A stretch of DNA of 33,343 nt, from assembly GCA_001820725.1 (NCBI GenBank), contig MHQR01000014.1:1-33343 (forward strand), in the 5' to 3' direction. Source of the DNA: Candidatus Sungbacteria bacterium RIFCSPLOWO2_01_FULL_54_21 (GTDB taxonomy: Bacteria > Patescibacteriota > Minisyncoccia > Sungbacterales > HO2-52-23). The position numbers and the translations under genes were made by a program. Below the pieces are notes generated by a model. That model did no database searches. It was not told the DNA's origin and was given only the letters and a program-made list of their open reading frames with translations. Shown piece by piece: positions 25,901 through 33,169 of this stretch (position 1 is the first letter of the stretch; the number at the start of each line of letters is the position of its first letter).

Positions 25901-27775
25901 ACAGTAAATCTCACGCTCGGCAGTACGGTAAAAATCATTACCGGCACGGTGCTTTTTGCGGACGGCGCGCCCGTAACGGACGCCGAAGTGGGCGCGTATG
26001 CTTCCGAGTCGCGCCAATGGGCGAGTAGCACGACCGATGCCGCCGGAATATATGTGTTGAAAGTCGGCGCAGGGCAGTGGTTTGTGGGGATTCATCCGCG
26101 GGAATCCGGACGCGCCGCGTGGACGTGGAACGGCAAGCCCCAGGGAGCGACATTTGCGCGGGACGGAAAAGAGGAGACCGCAACGCGCAACTTTATCGTA
26201 GCCGCGAGCAACGCTGTGCTCGTGGTCTCCGCGACCGATGAGTCAGGGGCTCCTTTGGAAAACGTGGGCGTCATTGCCGATACGCACAGCGGATCATCGA
26301 TCGTCTCTGGCGACATTGGCATACCACCGGAGTTTCGAATTACGGGTACGGACGGCACGGCGACGTTCGCGCTCGGCGTGCGCGCCTACTTTGTGCGCGG
26401 CTATGTGCCGCAGGATCGAGGGTATGTCAATGCTGCGGAACAGGAAGTATTGCTTGCGGGAGGAGCGCGCAAGGAGGTAAAACTTGTATTCAAAAAGAAG
26501 CAGGCCGCGACCCAGCTTACGATAAGCGGCACGACAAAAACCGAAGAAGGTATCGCGACCGACGCGTTCGTCTGGGCATGGAGCGAGCGCGGAGGATTCA
26601 CCTCCACGCGCGCGGACGCGCAAGGCGCGTTCTCTTTCGGGGTTGAAGGCAACGCGCGATGGCACATAGGCGCGGGAAAGGAATACAAAGGATTTCCGTA
26701 TAAATCGCCGGAGATCGTGGTAAACGTAAAGACAACGGCCGTTGTCGTAGAATTATTGCTGAACAAGCAGACCTTGGCGCCACTCCCGCCCTCCATTAGC
26801 GTAAGCGAGCCCGGGAGCCAGCAAGTGGTGGCGAAGTCGGCGGACGGCGCCCAGCTCACCCTGCCGCCTTCTGCCGTCTCTGCATCGGGAGATGTGAAGG
26901 TGGAGATCAATCCCACGGTGGAGGCGCCGACGCAGGCGGGGACCGATGTGGTCAGCACGGTGTATGACGTGACGATTCATGATGCGACGGGCAAGGAAGT
27001 GACGACGCTGACCAAAGAAGCAGAGATCGTCATTCCCTACGACGATACGGATCTCAAAAAACAGGGAGTGAGCGAAGACGCGCTCGTGCCGAGTTACTTT
27101 GATGAAAAGACGGGCGTGTGGGCGCGGCTGGACGAATGTACGATTGACAAAGAGCGCAATGTCGCGGTATGCCGCGTGGATCACCTGACGCGCTTTGCGA
27201 TCACCGCGCGCGCAGACGCGACGCCGCCCGATGCGCCCGCGAGCGTTGCGGCAAAGCCGGCGGGGGTCGGACAGATCAGCATCACGTGGAAGAAGCCCGT
27301 CAAGGATTTTGACTACATCAAGGTGTATCGCTCGGCAAAGACAGGGGAGCTCGGCACGGTACGCGCGGCAAAGTTGCGTGCTTCCGCGTTCAGCGACGGC
27401 GAAGGGCTTGCGGACGGCGCTACCTATTACTACACCGTCCGCGCCGTGGACACGGCAGGCAATGAGTCGGAAAACACCGCGCAGGTGAGCGCCACAGCAA
27501 AAGGATCTTCTGGGGCGAAGTCGTCGGACAATGTCGCTACATCCGTCAGTGGGGGTATCATGCGCGCGTTGCGCCGCGGCATGCGGGGAGACGACGTGCG
27601 GCTTCTGCAGACCATCCTCGCGCAAGAAGGACTATTGGCGAGCGACAGCGCCACCGGATTCTTCGGCCCCGCAACCGAGGCGGCGGTGAAGAAATTCCAA
27701 GCGGCGGCAGGGCTTGAGCAAGTCGGCAGTGTCGGCCCCGCCACGCGCAAGAGAATCAACGCGCTGGCGCCATAA
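22925..27775 (+). CDS. Very large secreted modular surface protein (TSP3-like, FN3, TIG-like and carboxypeptidase-regulatory-like modules, C-terminal PG_binding_1)
   Basis: Signal peptide MRRISFIFLAVVVIAGSFVSMWPMPAAAAP; CADGIDNDNDGAIDYP; Ser/Thr linkers; C-terminal RRGMRGDDVRLLQTILAQEGLLASDSATGFFGPATEAAVKKFQ. Confidence 0.85.
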   Translation: MRRISFIFLAVVVIAGSFVSMWPMPAAAAPSEQEQLAALVSQVETLTRLFETLKRNFIKPARAAVACADGIDNDNDGAIDYPSDTGCYGADDQDEAYYSTTGSTSSSSGSYSSCSSSLISLLGTGCHQMYTDASGNAIYCNGEMTVSAKSGETATTSGCSSGGSSSTPTTTSTGGTASSTPTTTTSTGGTTTTTARGSANLTVAVSGADVTLTWTDFYQGEDIYRVDRRIGAGEWIQTGTIPYLAGGSGSYKDTGVGTGTYDYRVRPCTNTAGCFGESNTTRATVGGTSTSTTAPATATPPPVISAIAATYITSYSANITWTTDIPSNAKVEYGVGTPSQTKSNVTFSTNHNIYLDGLTASTTYAYNVISENTDYYRTTFSGKTFTTSSVGGSTSVAVGSCDSALTALLGSGCHQMYTDASGNAIYCNGDMTQSAKRGDTVVASGCNSSGSGSTNANGVSHTWRFKNGSTQHSQILSRTDAEYTAFIVGVDSSAAGGYFGGWKPGAGTDANWQEFGIPIVSPTSTGTIGTWQCSDGIDNDNDGATDYPQDTSCYGRDDNDEWYPTSGGQTASTTLSGIPAAPTALTAVQSFADVLLSWQDNATNEDMYKIEWHNGTEWIVMGSTGIVYERRGTYTDRSPSQRTHQYRVRACSAAGCSLESNIALILVSGSGIGTTTPITAPALWSLTPSSGSIGVKVLISGSGFTPTGNRINVDTGVIMDVPSLDSKTLIFAVPEDRVPLCAVTEPRCLLPAPYNPVKPGTYWVSVTNGNGVSGGLSFSVIERVVGAFAVDSAGTFPKTGAVGVETGTRIKVRFTRELDPASTAKEFFRVTKTAAPESWVPGSFSIFPDGFEFVPSGEWEPSMSYTFTVLSSLRDRAGNALAASYSASFTTAGSTRGSSAIIGKVTDASGASVAGAYIYVFVPQGVPIPYAADASRSYQNYFSRNAKTDADGAFQLSVPPGAYMVEAHPPYDRSDALRAAPREVTITAGETRTVNLTLGSTVKIITGTVLFADGAPVTDAEVGAYASESRQWASSTTDAAGIYVLKVGAGQWFVGIHPRESGRAAWTWNGKPQGATFARDGKEETATRNFIVAASNAVLVVSATDESGAPLENVGVIADTHSGSSIVSGDIGIPPEFRITGTDGTATFALGVRAYFVRGYVPQDRGYVNAAEQEVLLAGGARKEVKLVFKKKQAATQLTISGTTKTEEGIATDAFVWAWSERGGFTSTRADAQGAFSFGVEGNARWHIGAGKEYKGFPYKSPEIVVNVKTTAVVVELLLNKQTLAPLPPSISVSEPGSQQVVAKSADGAQLTLPPSAVSASGDVKVEINPTVEAPTQAGTDVVSTVYDVTIHDATGKEVTTLTKEAEIVIPYDDTDLKKQGVSEDALVPSYFDEKTGVWARLDECTIDKERNVAVCRVDHLTRFAITARADATPPDAPASVAAKPAGVGQISITWKKPVKDFDYIKVYRSAKTGELGTVRAAKLRASAFSDGEGLADGATYYYTVRAVDTAGNESENTAQVSATAKGSSGAKSSDNVATSVSGGIMRALRRGMRGDDVRLLQTILAQEGLLASDSATGFFGPATEAAVKKFQAAAGLEQVGSVGPATRKRINALAP
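23297..23349 (+). repeat. 53-bp perfect intragenic repeat, copy 1
   Basis: ggctgtcatcagatgtataccgatgcgtccggcaacgcgatctattgcaacgg, identical to 24158-24210. Confidence 0.95.
24158..24210 (+). repeat. 53-bp perfect intragenic repeat, copy 2
   Basis: Identical to 23297-23349. Confidence 0.95.
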
Positions 27776-27790
27776 ATTCAGAAAGCACGC

Positions 27791-27825
27791 AAAACGCGCT
27801 CCGATTGAATCGGAGCGCGTTTTTT
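27791..27825 (+). terminator. Intrinsic terminator of the surface protein gene
   Basis: AAAACGCGCTCCGAT-TGA-ATCGGAGCGCGTTTTTT. Confidence 0.88.
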
Positions 27826-27845
27826 GCTATGGTGTCAGGCGTAGT

Positions 27846-27917
27846 GTCCTTGTAGTTCAATGGATAGAATACAGCCCTCCGAAGGCTGGGATGGCAGTTC
27901 GAATCTGCCCAAGGGCA
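27846..27917 (+). tRNA. tRNA-Arg (anticodon CCG), CCA not encoded
   Basis: GTCCTTG/CAAGGGC acceptor, CAGCC-CTCCGAA-GGCTG anticodon arm, T-arm GGCAG-TTCGAAT-CTGCC. Confidence 0.88.
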
Positions 27918-28012
27918 TACGAAATCTATGCTATCCGCAACAGGCGTTTAAAAGGTATTCGCGGGGAGATTTTATCTAAATCACTGAATTATAAGTAGTT
28001 AGATGCAAGCAA

Positions 28013-28060
28013 TGCATAGATTGATAGATTTTTGCATAGTTTCAGGGTATGCTTGCATAG
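28013..28060. promoter_or_regulatory. Phased TGCATAG repeats, putative operator
   Basis: TGCATAG at 28013, 28033 and 28054 (20 and 21 bp steps); ATGCAAGC (28003) is the inverse of GCTTGCAT (28051). Confidence 0.55.
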
Positions 28061-28099
28061 TTTCTAATCCTATGATAAGATGACGATACTCTCCAAGGT

Positions 28100-28819
28100 A
28101 TGGAAGAAAAATTATTAACCATTACGCAGGCAGCGGGATTTTTAGCCGTTTCGCTTGATACTTTGCGTCGCTGGGACAAGAGCGGTAAATTAGTCGCGAT
28201 CAGAAAAGACGGGGGCACGCATCGGTATTACCGTGAAAATGACTTAGAAATTTTTGCCAGCGATTTGATGCGATTTGCCTCGGAGTGGATTCGGGACGGC
28301 ATTGAGTTTCCGGGCGCATTCTACTGTTCTACCAGTTCTATTTTTAACGCGCGGCTGACGAAAATGGAGTACGCGCTGATGCAAAAGCCCGGATTTGAAA
28401 AATTATATTCTTTGATCACACTAATTGCCGGAGAAATCGGCGACAATTCGTTTGCTCATAATTTGGGTAAGTGGCCGGATACCGCGGGAATTTTCTTCGG
28501 CTATGATATTGCCAAAGGCATTATTGTGCTTGCTGATCGGGGGTTGGGTATTTTAGAAACATTGCGCCGCGTGCGTCCGGAACTTTCGAGCCATGTCGCG
28601 GCAGTGGAAGTGGCGTTTACGGAGTTTATTTCCGGCAGGGCGCCGGAAAAGCGGGGGAATGGGCTCAAGCTTGTTCGCGAGGTCGTCACGGAGCAATCGT
28701 TTGATCTTTTTTACACCAGTGGCGATGCCGAGGTGCGCATGCAAGGTAAAGACAAAGAGTTTCGTGTTACGCGCGGTGAGCGTATCGTGCGAGGGTGTTT
28801 GGCGAAAATAGGGTTTTAG
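28100..28819 (+). CDS. MerR-type HTH fused to an HATPase-like domain
   Basis: LTITQAAGFLAVSLDTLRRWDKSGKLVAIRKDGGTHRYYRENDL; IAGEIGDNSFAHN (N-box); LADRGLGI; KRGNGLKLV (G-box). Confidence 0.75.
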   Translation: MEEKLLTITQAAGFLAVSLDTLRRWDKSGKLVAIRKDGGTHRYYRENDLEIFASDLMRFASEWIRDGIEFPGAFYCSTSSIFNARLTKMEYALMQKPGFEKLYSLITLIAGEIGDNSFAHNLGKWPDTAGIFFGYDIAKGIIVLADRGLGILETLRRVRPELSSHVAAVEVAFTEFISGRAPEKRGNGLKLVREVVTEQSFDLFYTSGDAEVRMQGKDKEFRVTRGERIVRGCLAKIGF

Positions 28820-28832
28820 CAGATAAAAATAT

Positions 28833-29126
28833 ATGAAATTACCATTGGAAAAGTTCGGCAAAACATTGATATCGCGGGAATTGGGCAGTGAAGCGTTCAA
28901 GGCGTTTCAGTCAACCTTGCGCGAGTTTTCTCAAGGTGAAGATCTGGAAATAGATTTTTCCGGCGTATTGACGCTATCGCCGTCATGGGCTGATGAGTTT
29001 TTGAGTCCTTTATTGAATCAGTTGGGCGAGCGTTTAATTCTCTTGCCGACCGACAATCTTTCGGTGCATGCGACGATTAGGATCCTCCAAGAGGCAAATA
29101 AGCGGGCGTTTAAGGCGAAGGCGTAG
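28833..29126 (+). CDS. STAS-like DUF4325-family protein
   Basis: SRELGSEAFKAFQSTLREFSQGEDLEIDFSGVLTLSPSWADEFLSPLL; 13-nt gap after the HATPase gene. Confidence 0.65.
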   Translation: MKLPLEKFGKTLISRELGSEAFKAFQSTLREFSQGEDLEIDFSGVLTLSPSWADEFLSPLLNQLGERLILLPTDNLSVHATIRILQEANKRAFKAKA

Positions 29127-29137
29127 TATAAACGAGT

Positions 29138-29305
29138 ATGCAGCCGCCTATTCCCAATTCGCCTTATCTTGAGCCGCGGCGCCATCGAAATGCTGATGAG
29201 CGCGGTTTAACCGATGAGGTCGGAGCGACACCGAACCCGACCATTGAAACTTTGAAGAAAATCGTAAAGGGGTTAAATGTAAGCGTTGATGATTTGATCA
29301 AATAA
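29138..29305 (+). pseudogene. Xre/HTH_3 C-terminal remnant
   Basis: MQPPIPNSPYLEPRRHRNADERGLTDEVGATPNPTIETLKKIVKGLNVSVDDLIK*: only the end of an HTH_3 domain. Confidence 0.5.
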
Positions 29306-29309
29306 AAAT

Positions 29310-29450
29310 ATGGACCTCTCTCACTTGGACAAAAAATACTTTATAGACCCGCATATTTACAACTGCCCTTTTTGTAAAAGGAATAATGTCTCTTATTCAT
29401 TGATTGATACTTTTTCTTTTCTTTTAGTAAAGGTATACGTGAATTATTAG
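29310..29450 (+). pseudogene. Truncated CPFC zinc-finger-like ORF
   Basis: MDLSHLDKKYFIDPHIYNCPFCKRNNVSYSLIDTFSFLLVKVYVNY*; one Cys pair only. Confidence 0.35.
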
Positions 29451-29510
29451 GGTCGCATCACACGTTGGATCACAGACGCGACCAACAGGTGCTCAAAAGC
29501 ATACGAAAAA

Positions 29511-29936
29511 ATGAATGGAGACATCGAAAATTTTGATGAAGTTACGACGAAGGGAGGGGATTTGTATAAAAAATTCTCGCCGGTCCGATGTCCTTATTTC
29601 GGAGGCGACGTTTACTTCAACGCAAGTGGTTTAGAGCATCTGAAATTCAAACGTCCGCGCTATGCGCGCTCACGCCGTGATCAGTACATGCGCTTCAAGG
29701 TGCTTTTCCTTGTGCCGGAAGTTTTATGTTTGAGCCACACGGTGCAGGGAGTTTGGGAGACGAAACATTTTGAGCGCGTGAGGATCCATAGTCGTACCGA
29801 TATCATACTCAAGCATGTTACCTATTATGAGTTCATTGCGGTCATACGGCGCGTAAGGATCAAGATCGTCATAAAACAGATTGAAGATGGGCAACGATTT
29901 TTTTTGGAGCATTATCCCTTTTGGGGGAGTCAATAA
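29511..29936 (+). CDS. Hypothetical protein, possible BECR/RelE-fold nuclease
   Basis: FSPVRCPYFGGDVYFNASGLEHLKFKRPR...RFKVLFLVPEVLCLSHTVQGVW...YYEFIAVIRRVRIKIVIKQIEDGQRFFLEHYPFW; layout resembles PBECR-like proteins. Confidence 0.45.
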   Translation: MNGDIENFDEVTTKGGDLYKKFSPVRCPYFGGDVYFNASGLEHLKFKRPRYARSRRDQYMRFKVLFLVPEVLCLSHTVQGVWETKHFERVRIHSRTDIILKHVTYYEFIAVIRRVRIKIVIKQIEDGQRFFLEHYPFWGSQ

Positions 29937-29987
29937 AGAGACGAGGCGGCGCAAATTGTACGGCGGAAATCCGGAAGAGGATTGACA

Positions 29988-30075
29988 AACAGAAAGCCCG
30001 CCAAATGGCGGGGGCTCTGTTGGTGTTTGGTTACAGCTTACCTTTAGCCGTGAGAGGGCGAACCCTCCAAACACC
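29988..30075 (-). ncRNA. Candidate structured RNA: three-way junction plus terminator
   Basis: Minus strand P1 GGUGUUUGG/CCAAACACC, P2 AGGG-UUCG-CCCU, P3 ACGGCU-AAAGGUA-AGCUGU, then hairpin ACAGAGCCCCCGCC-AUUU-GGCGGGCUUUCUGU-UUG. Confidence 0.55.
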
Positions 30076-30081
30076 GCGTTA

Positions 30082-30110
30082 GGTATAGCATGGATGGTAA
30101 GATGACGCAA
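30082..30110 (-). promoter_or_regulatory. Putative promoter of the ncRNA candidate
   Basis: Minus strand TTGCGT-N17-TATACC; 6 nt downstream is the first G of P1. Confidence 0.45.
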
Positions 30111-30142
30111 TAGGTTGTCCACAGGCGGGCGGCCCGTTGCAG

Positions 30143-30164
30143 AAGGTCTGTAACAGACCTTTTT
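30143..30164 (+). terminator. Terminator-like hairpin
   Basis: AAGGTCTG-TAA-CAGACCTT-TTT, 24 nt before the next ATG. Confidence 0.75.
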
Positions 30165-30188
30165 GTGCGGGGGCGGGATTGTGGTAGG

Positions 30189-31205
30189 ATGACGGCGATG
30201 AGGCGGTATGCCGTTTGGATGGTACTTGCGGGTGCGGCGGCTTTTCTGCCGCTTGCGGTTTTTGGTGCGGGGAGTTTTAACCGCGATTTATATTACGGCA
30301 TGCGGGGGGATGCGGATGTGGCGCGCTTGCAGGACTTTCTGCGCGGGCGCGGGTATTTTAACGCTCCGGAATCCACGGGGAACTTTTTCGGTCTTACGCG
30401 CGGCGCCGTACAGCAGCTTCAATCCGCATACAATATCTCTCCGGTGAGCGGCTATTTCGGGCCGCTTACGCGGGCTGTCGCGAACAAGCTGTCTGCCCTT
30501 ACTCCTGCCGCAATTCCGCCCGCGGGCACGGCGTCCATCGTTTCACTCCTGCCCCCGGCGGGCGCGTCTCCTTACCGAGGCAAGATTGAGATGTCGAGTA
30601 TCCGCGGCCGCGAGAGCACGGCTGATAAAGAACAGGTGACTTTGCGCAATACCAGCTCGGTGGAGACGATCAATGTAACGGGCTTCAGAATTGAGAACTC
30701 TGCCGGCGGGTCGGTGGACATCCCCAAAGCATTTGAATTGCCGGGCCTTGCGGGAACGGCCATGGACCCCATCCGTCTTCGGCCCGAGGATCAGGTCGTG
30801 ATTACGTTCGGCACGCAGGAGCGGCGGATGAATTTCCGCGAGAATCTCTGCACTGGCTATTTTGACCAAACATCAAAATTTTCCCCGTCCCTGGCGCACC
30901 GATGTCCCCGGCCCGATGTCAAAGAATATCCGTCACTGTCTGACGCGTGCATCAAGCAATTGCAAAACGCGTCGAGCTGTAGGATTCCGAAATTGGAGAT
31001 GTTTACCGACTCGGCGTGCGCGGATTTTGCCCAGGCGCATTTCAACTACGCCGGATGCGTGAAGGACTATCGGGAAAAAGCCAACTTCTACGGCACGCGG
31101 TGGCTGGTGTGGCTCCAGCGCGATGGCGATTTCTTTCGCAACACCATAGAGCGCGTAACCCTGAAAGACCAGGCCGGAAAAACGGTTGACGAGTTTGAGT
31201 ATTAA
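30189..31205 (+). CDS. Secreted PG_binding_1 protein with lamin-tail-like C-terminal region
   Basis: Signal peptide MRRYAVWMVLAGAAAFLPLAVFGAG; LYYGMRGDADVARLQDFLRGRGYFN...GYFGPLTRAVANKLSAL; EQVTLRNTSSVETINVTGFRIENSAGG. Confidence 0.72.
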   Translation: MTAMRRYAVWMVLAGAAAFLPLAVFGAGSFNRDLYYGMRGDADVARLQDFLRGRGYFNAPESTGNFFGLTRGAVQQLQSAYNISPVSGYFGPLTRAVANKLSALTPAAIPPAGTASIVSLLPPAGASPYRGKIEMSSIRGRESTADKEQVTLRNTSSVETINVTGFRIENSAGGSVDIPKAFELPGLAGTAMDPIRLRPEDQVVITFGTQERRMNFRENLCTGYFDQTSKFSPSLAHRCPRPDVKEYPSLSDACIKQLQNASSCRIPKLEMFTDSACADFAQAHFNYAGCVKDYREKANFYGTRWLVWLQRDGDFFRNTIERVTLKDQAGKTVDEFEY

Positions 31206-31207
31206 AC

Positions 31208-32539
31208 ATGAAAGTGTCTTTTTACGGGGGGGCGCGGGAGGTAACGGGCGCGTGCTATCTCTTTGAAACAAGAAAAACAAAACTACTCATTGACTGCGGC
31301 CTGTTCCAGGGCTCGCATGAATTGAGCGATACTAATTTCGGGCCGTTCTCTTTCTCCGCGAAAGATATTGATGCGGTGCTGGTTACGCACGCGCACATCG
31401 ATCACATCGGCAGGATCCCCAAGCTTGTACGCGAGGGATTCCGTGGGAGTATTTTCTCCACACCGGCCACGCGCGATCTGGCGCGCCTTTTACTCGAGGA
31501 TGCTCTGCATCTTGCCGAACGAAATCGTGAGGCCCTCTATACAAAAGAAGATCTGGAGCAGGCGCTTTCATTGTGGCAGGATGTGCCGTATGGCACGCGC
31601 AGGACGGTCGGGGATGTTGATTTTGAACTGGCCAATGCGGGACACATCCTAGGGTCCAGCATGATCGTGCTGTATGCGGAAGGGAAAAAGATTCTTCATA
31701 CCGGCGACTTGGGCAATGACCCGTCCGTACTCCTCCCGCCGCCCCAGCACTTCTCGGACATAGAGTATCTTTTTATTGAATCAACATACGGAAATATCGC
31801 GCACGAGGCCACGGAGGAGCGGACGCTGAAACTCGAGCGGGCTGTGGAAGACGTCGTCTCGCGCGGCGGCACGCTCATGATTCCCGCGTTTGCCGCTGAG
31901 CGCACGCAGGACATTTTGCACCTCCTCAATGAGATGCTTTTGTTCAAGCGGATTCCCGACGTGCCCGTATTTGTGGACTCGCCCCTGGCAATTCGCATCA
32001 CCGAAGTATACGAGCAATATCCGGAAGCATACCGTCCCGAGATACGCGAGCTTTTCGGCAAGCACCGGCACCTGTTCCGTTCCAAAAAACTCCATTTTAC
32101 CGAGACCGCCGAGCAATCCAAGGCGATCAACGAGGTCGCGGGACCCAAGATCATCATCGCGGGCTCCGGCATGCTCCAGGGCGGCAGGATACTACATCAC
32201 CTCCGGCGATATCTTCCAGATGAACGCAGTATGCTGTTGGTCGTGGGTTTTCAGGCCGCGGGCTCGCTCGGCAGGCGCCTCATTGAGGGCGCCGATCGCG
32301 TCAGAATTCTGAATGAAGAGGTGCCGGTGCGGGCGGAACTGCGCAAGATCAACGGCTTTTCCGCGCACGCCGACTATCCCCAGCTCTTCAAATTTGCCGC
32401 GTCCAGTCGCGACACGCTCAAGCGCGTCTTTGCCATACAAGGTGAAGAAATGCAAGCGATATATCTTGTCCAGCACATCCGTGATCGTCTCGGCCTGGTC
32501 GCGGAGGCGCCTGAACAGGATGCCGTGGCTGTATTCTGA
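31208..32539 (+). CDS. Metallo-beta-lactamase/beta-CASP RNA-processing nuclease
   Basis: VTHAHIDHIGRIP, GHILGSSM, HTGDLGND, VDSPLAIRITEVY, GSGMLQGGRILHHL, INGFSAHADY. Confidence 0.93.
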   Translation: MKVSFYGGAREVTGACYLFETRKTKLLIDCGLFQGSHELSDTNFGPFSFSAKDIDAVLVTHAHIDHIGRIPKLVREGFRGSIFSTPATRDLARLLLEDALHLAERNREALYTKEDLEQALSLWQDVPYGTRRTVGDVDFELANAGHILGSSMIVLYAEGKKILHTGDLGNDPSVLLPPPQHFSDIEYLFIESTYGNIAHEATEERTLKLERAVEDVVSRGGTLMIPAFAAERTQDILHLLNEMLLFKRIPDVPVFVDSPLAIRITEVYEQYPEAYRPEIRELFGKHRHLFRSKKLHFTETAEQSKAINEVAGPKIIIAGSGMLQGGRILHHLRRYLPDERSMLLVVGFQAAGSLGRRLIEGADRVRILNEEVPVRAELRKINGFSAHADYPQLFKFAASSRDTLKRVFAIQGEEMQAIYLVQHIRDRLGLVAEAPEQDAVAVF

Positions 32540-32569
32540 CGGAGGTTTCTGGTACGATATAGTCATGTA

Positions 32570-33169
32570 ATGCCTCATCTCATGCCTGAAGAAATAAAAA
32601 AAACGCCGCACATCCATCTCAAAGTAAAATTATGTATTTCAGGGGCCGCGGAGACCGGTCATTGCGCCCCCGACGCGCTTGAAAAAACCAAAGAACTTGG
32701 CCGCGAGATTGTGCGCCAGCATGCGGTGCTGGTTACCGGCGCTACGACGGGCGCGCCATACTGGGGAGCCATCGGCGCCAAGGAAGAAGGTGGATTTGTC
32801 ATCGGGGTTTCGCCCGCGATGTCGGAAGTGGAGCATGTAAAAAAGTACGCATTGCCCCTTGATTATCATGACATCATCATTTATACGGGATTTGGGTACG
32901 CGGGGCGCAATCTCATGCTCACCCGCGCGGCGGATGCCGTGCTCATTACCTGTGGCCGCATGGGGACGCTGAACGAATTCACGATCGCGTTTGAGGACAA
33001 CAAGCCCATCGGCGTGCTGACGGGCACCGGCGGGATGGCGGAAGAGATGAGAGAGATTTTGGAAGAAGCGCATCGGGGTATGGGGAGGGTAGTGTTTGAC
33101 GCCGATCCAAAAGCGCTGGTGGAAAAAGTGATGGCGCTCGTCAAAAAAGACAAAATTGTCGAAATATAA
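32570..33169 (+). CDS. LOG-family / Rossmann-fold nucleotide-binding protein
   Basis: CISGAAETGHCAPDALEKTKELGREIVRQHAVLVTGATTGAPYWGA; GYAGRNLMLTRAADAVLITCGRMGTLNEFTIAFEDNKPIGVL. Confidence 0.8.
   Translation: MPHLMPEEIKKTPHIHLKVKLCISGAAETGHCAPDALEKTKELGREIVRQHAVLVTGATTGAPYWGAIGAKEEGGFVIGVSPAMSEVEHVKKYALPLDYHDIIIYTGFGYAGRNLMLTRAADAVLITCGRMGTLNEFTIAFEDNKPIGVLTGTGGMAEEMREILEEAHRGMGRVVFDADPKALVEKVMALVKKDKIVEI

Noticed and set aside
26753-27625. 290-aa minus-strand ORF within the surface gene
   Set aside because: Antisense shadow ORF rich in Arg/His with no recognisable motif.
30022-30090. Possible integron attC site (GTTAGGT next to an inverted repeat)
   Set aside because: No matching RYYYAAC partner core; the inverted repeats fit an RNA three-way junction better.
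29724-30122. 132-aa minus-strand ORF
   Set aside because: Overlaps the plus-strand BECR-like ORF, runs through the hairpin/terminator region, no protein motif; better explained by the ncRNA candidate.
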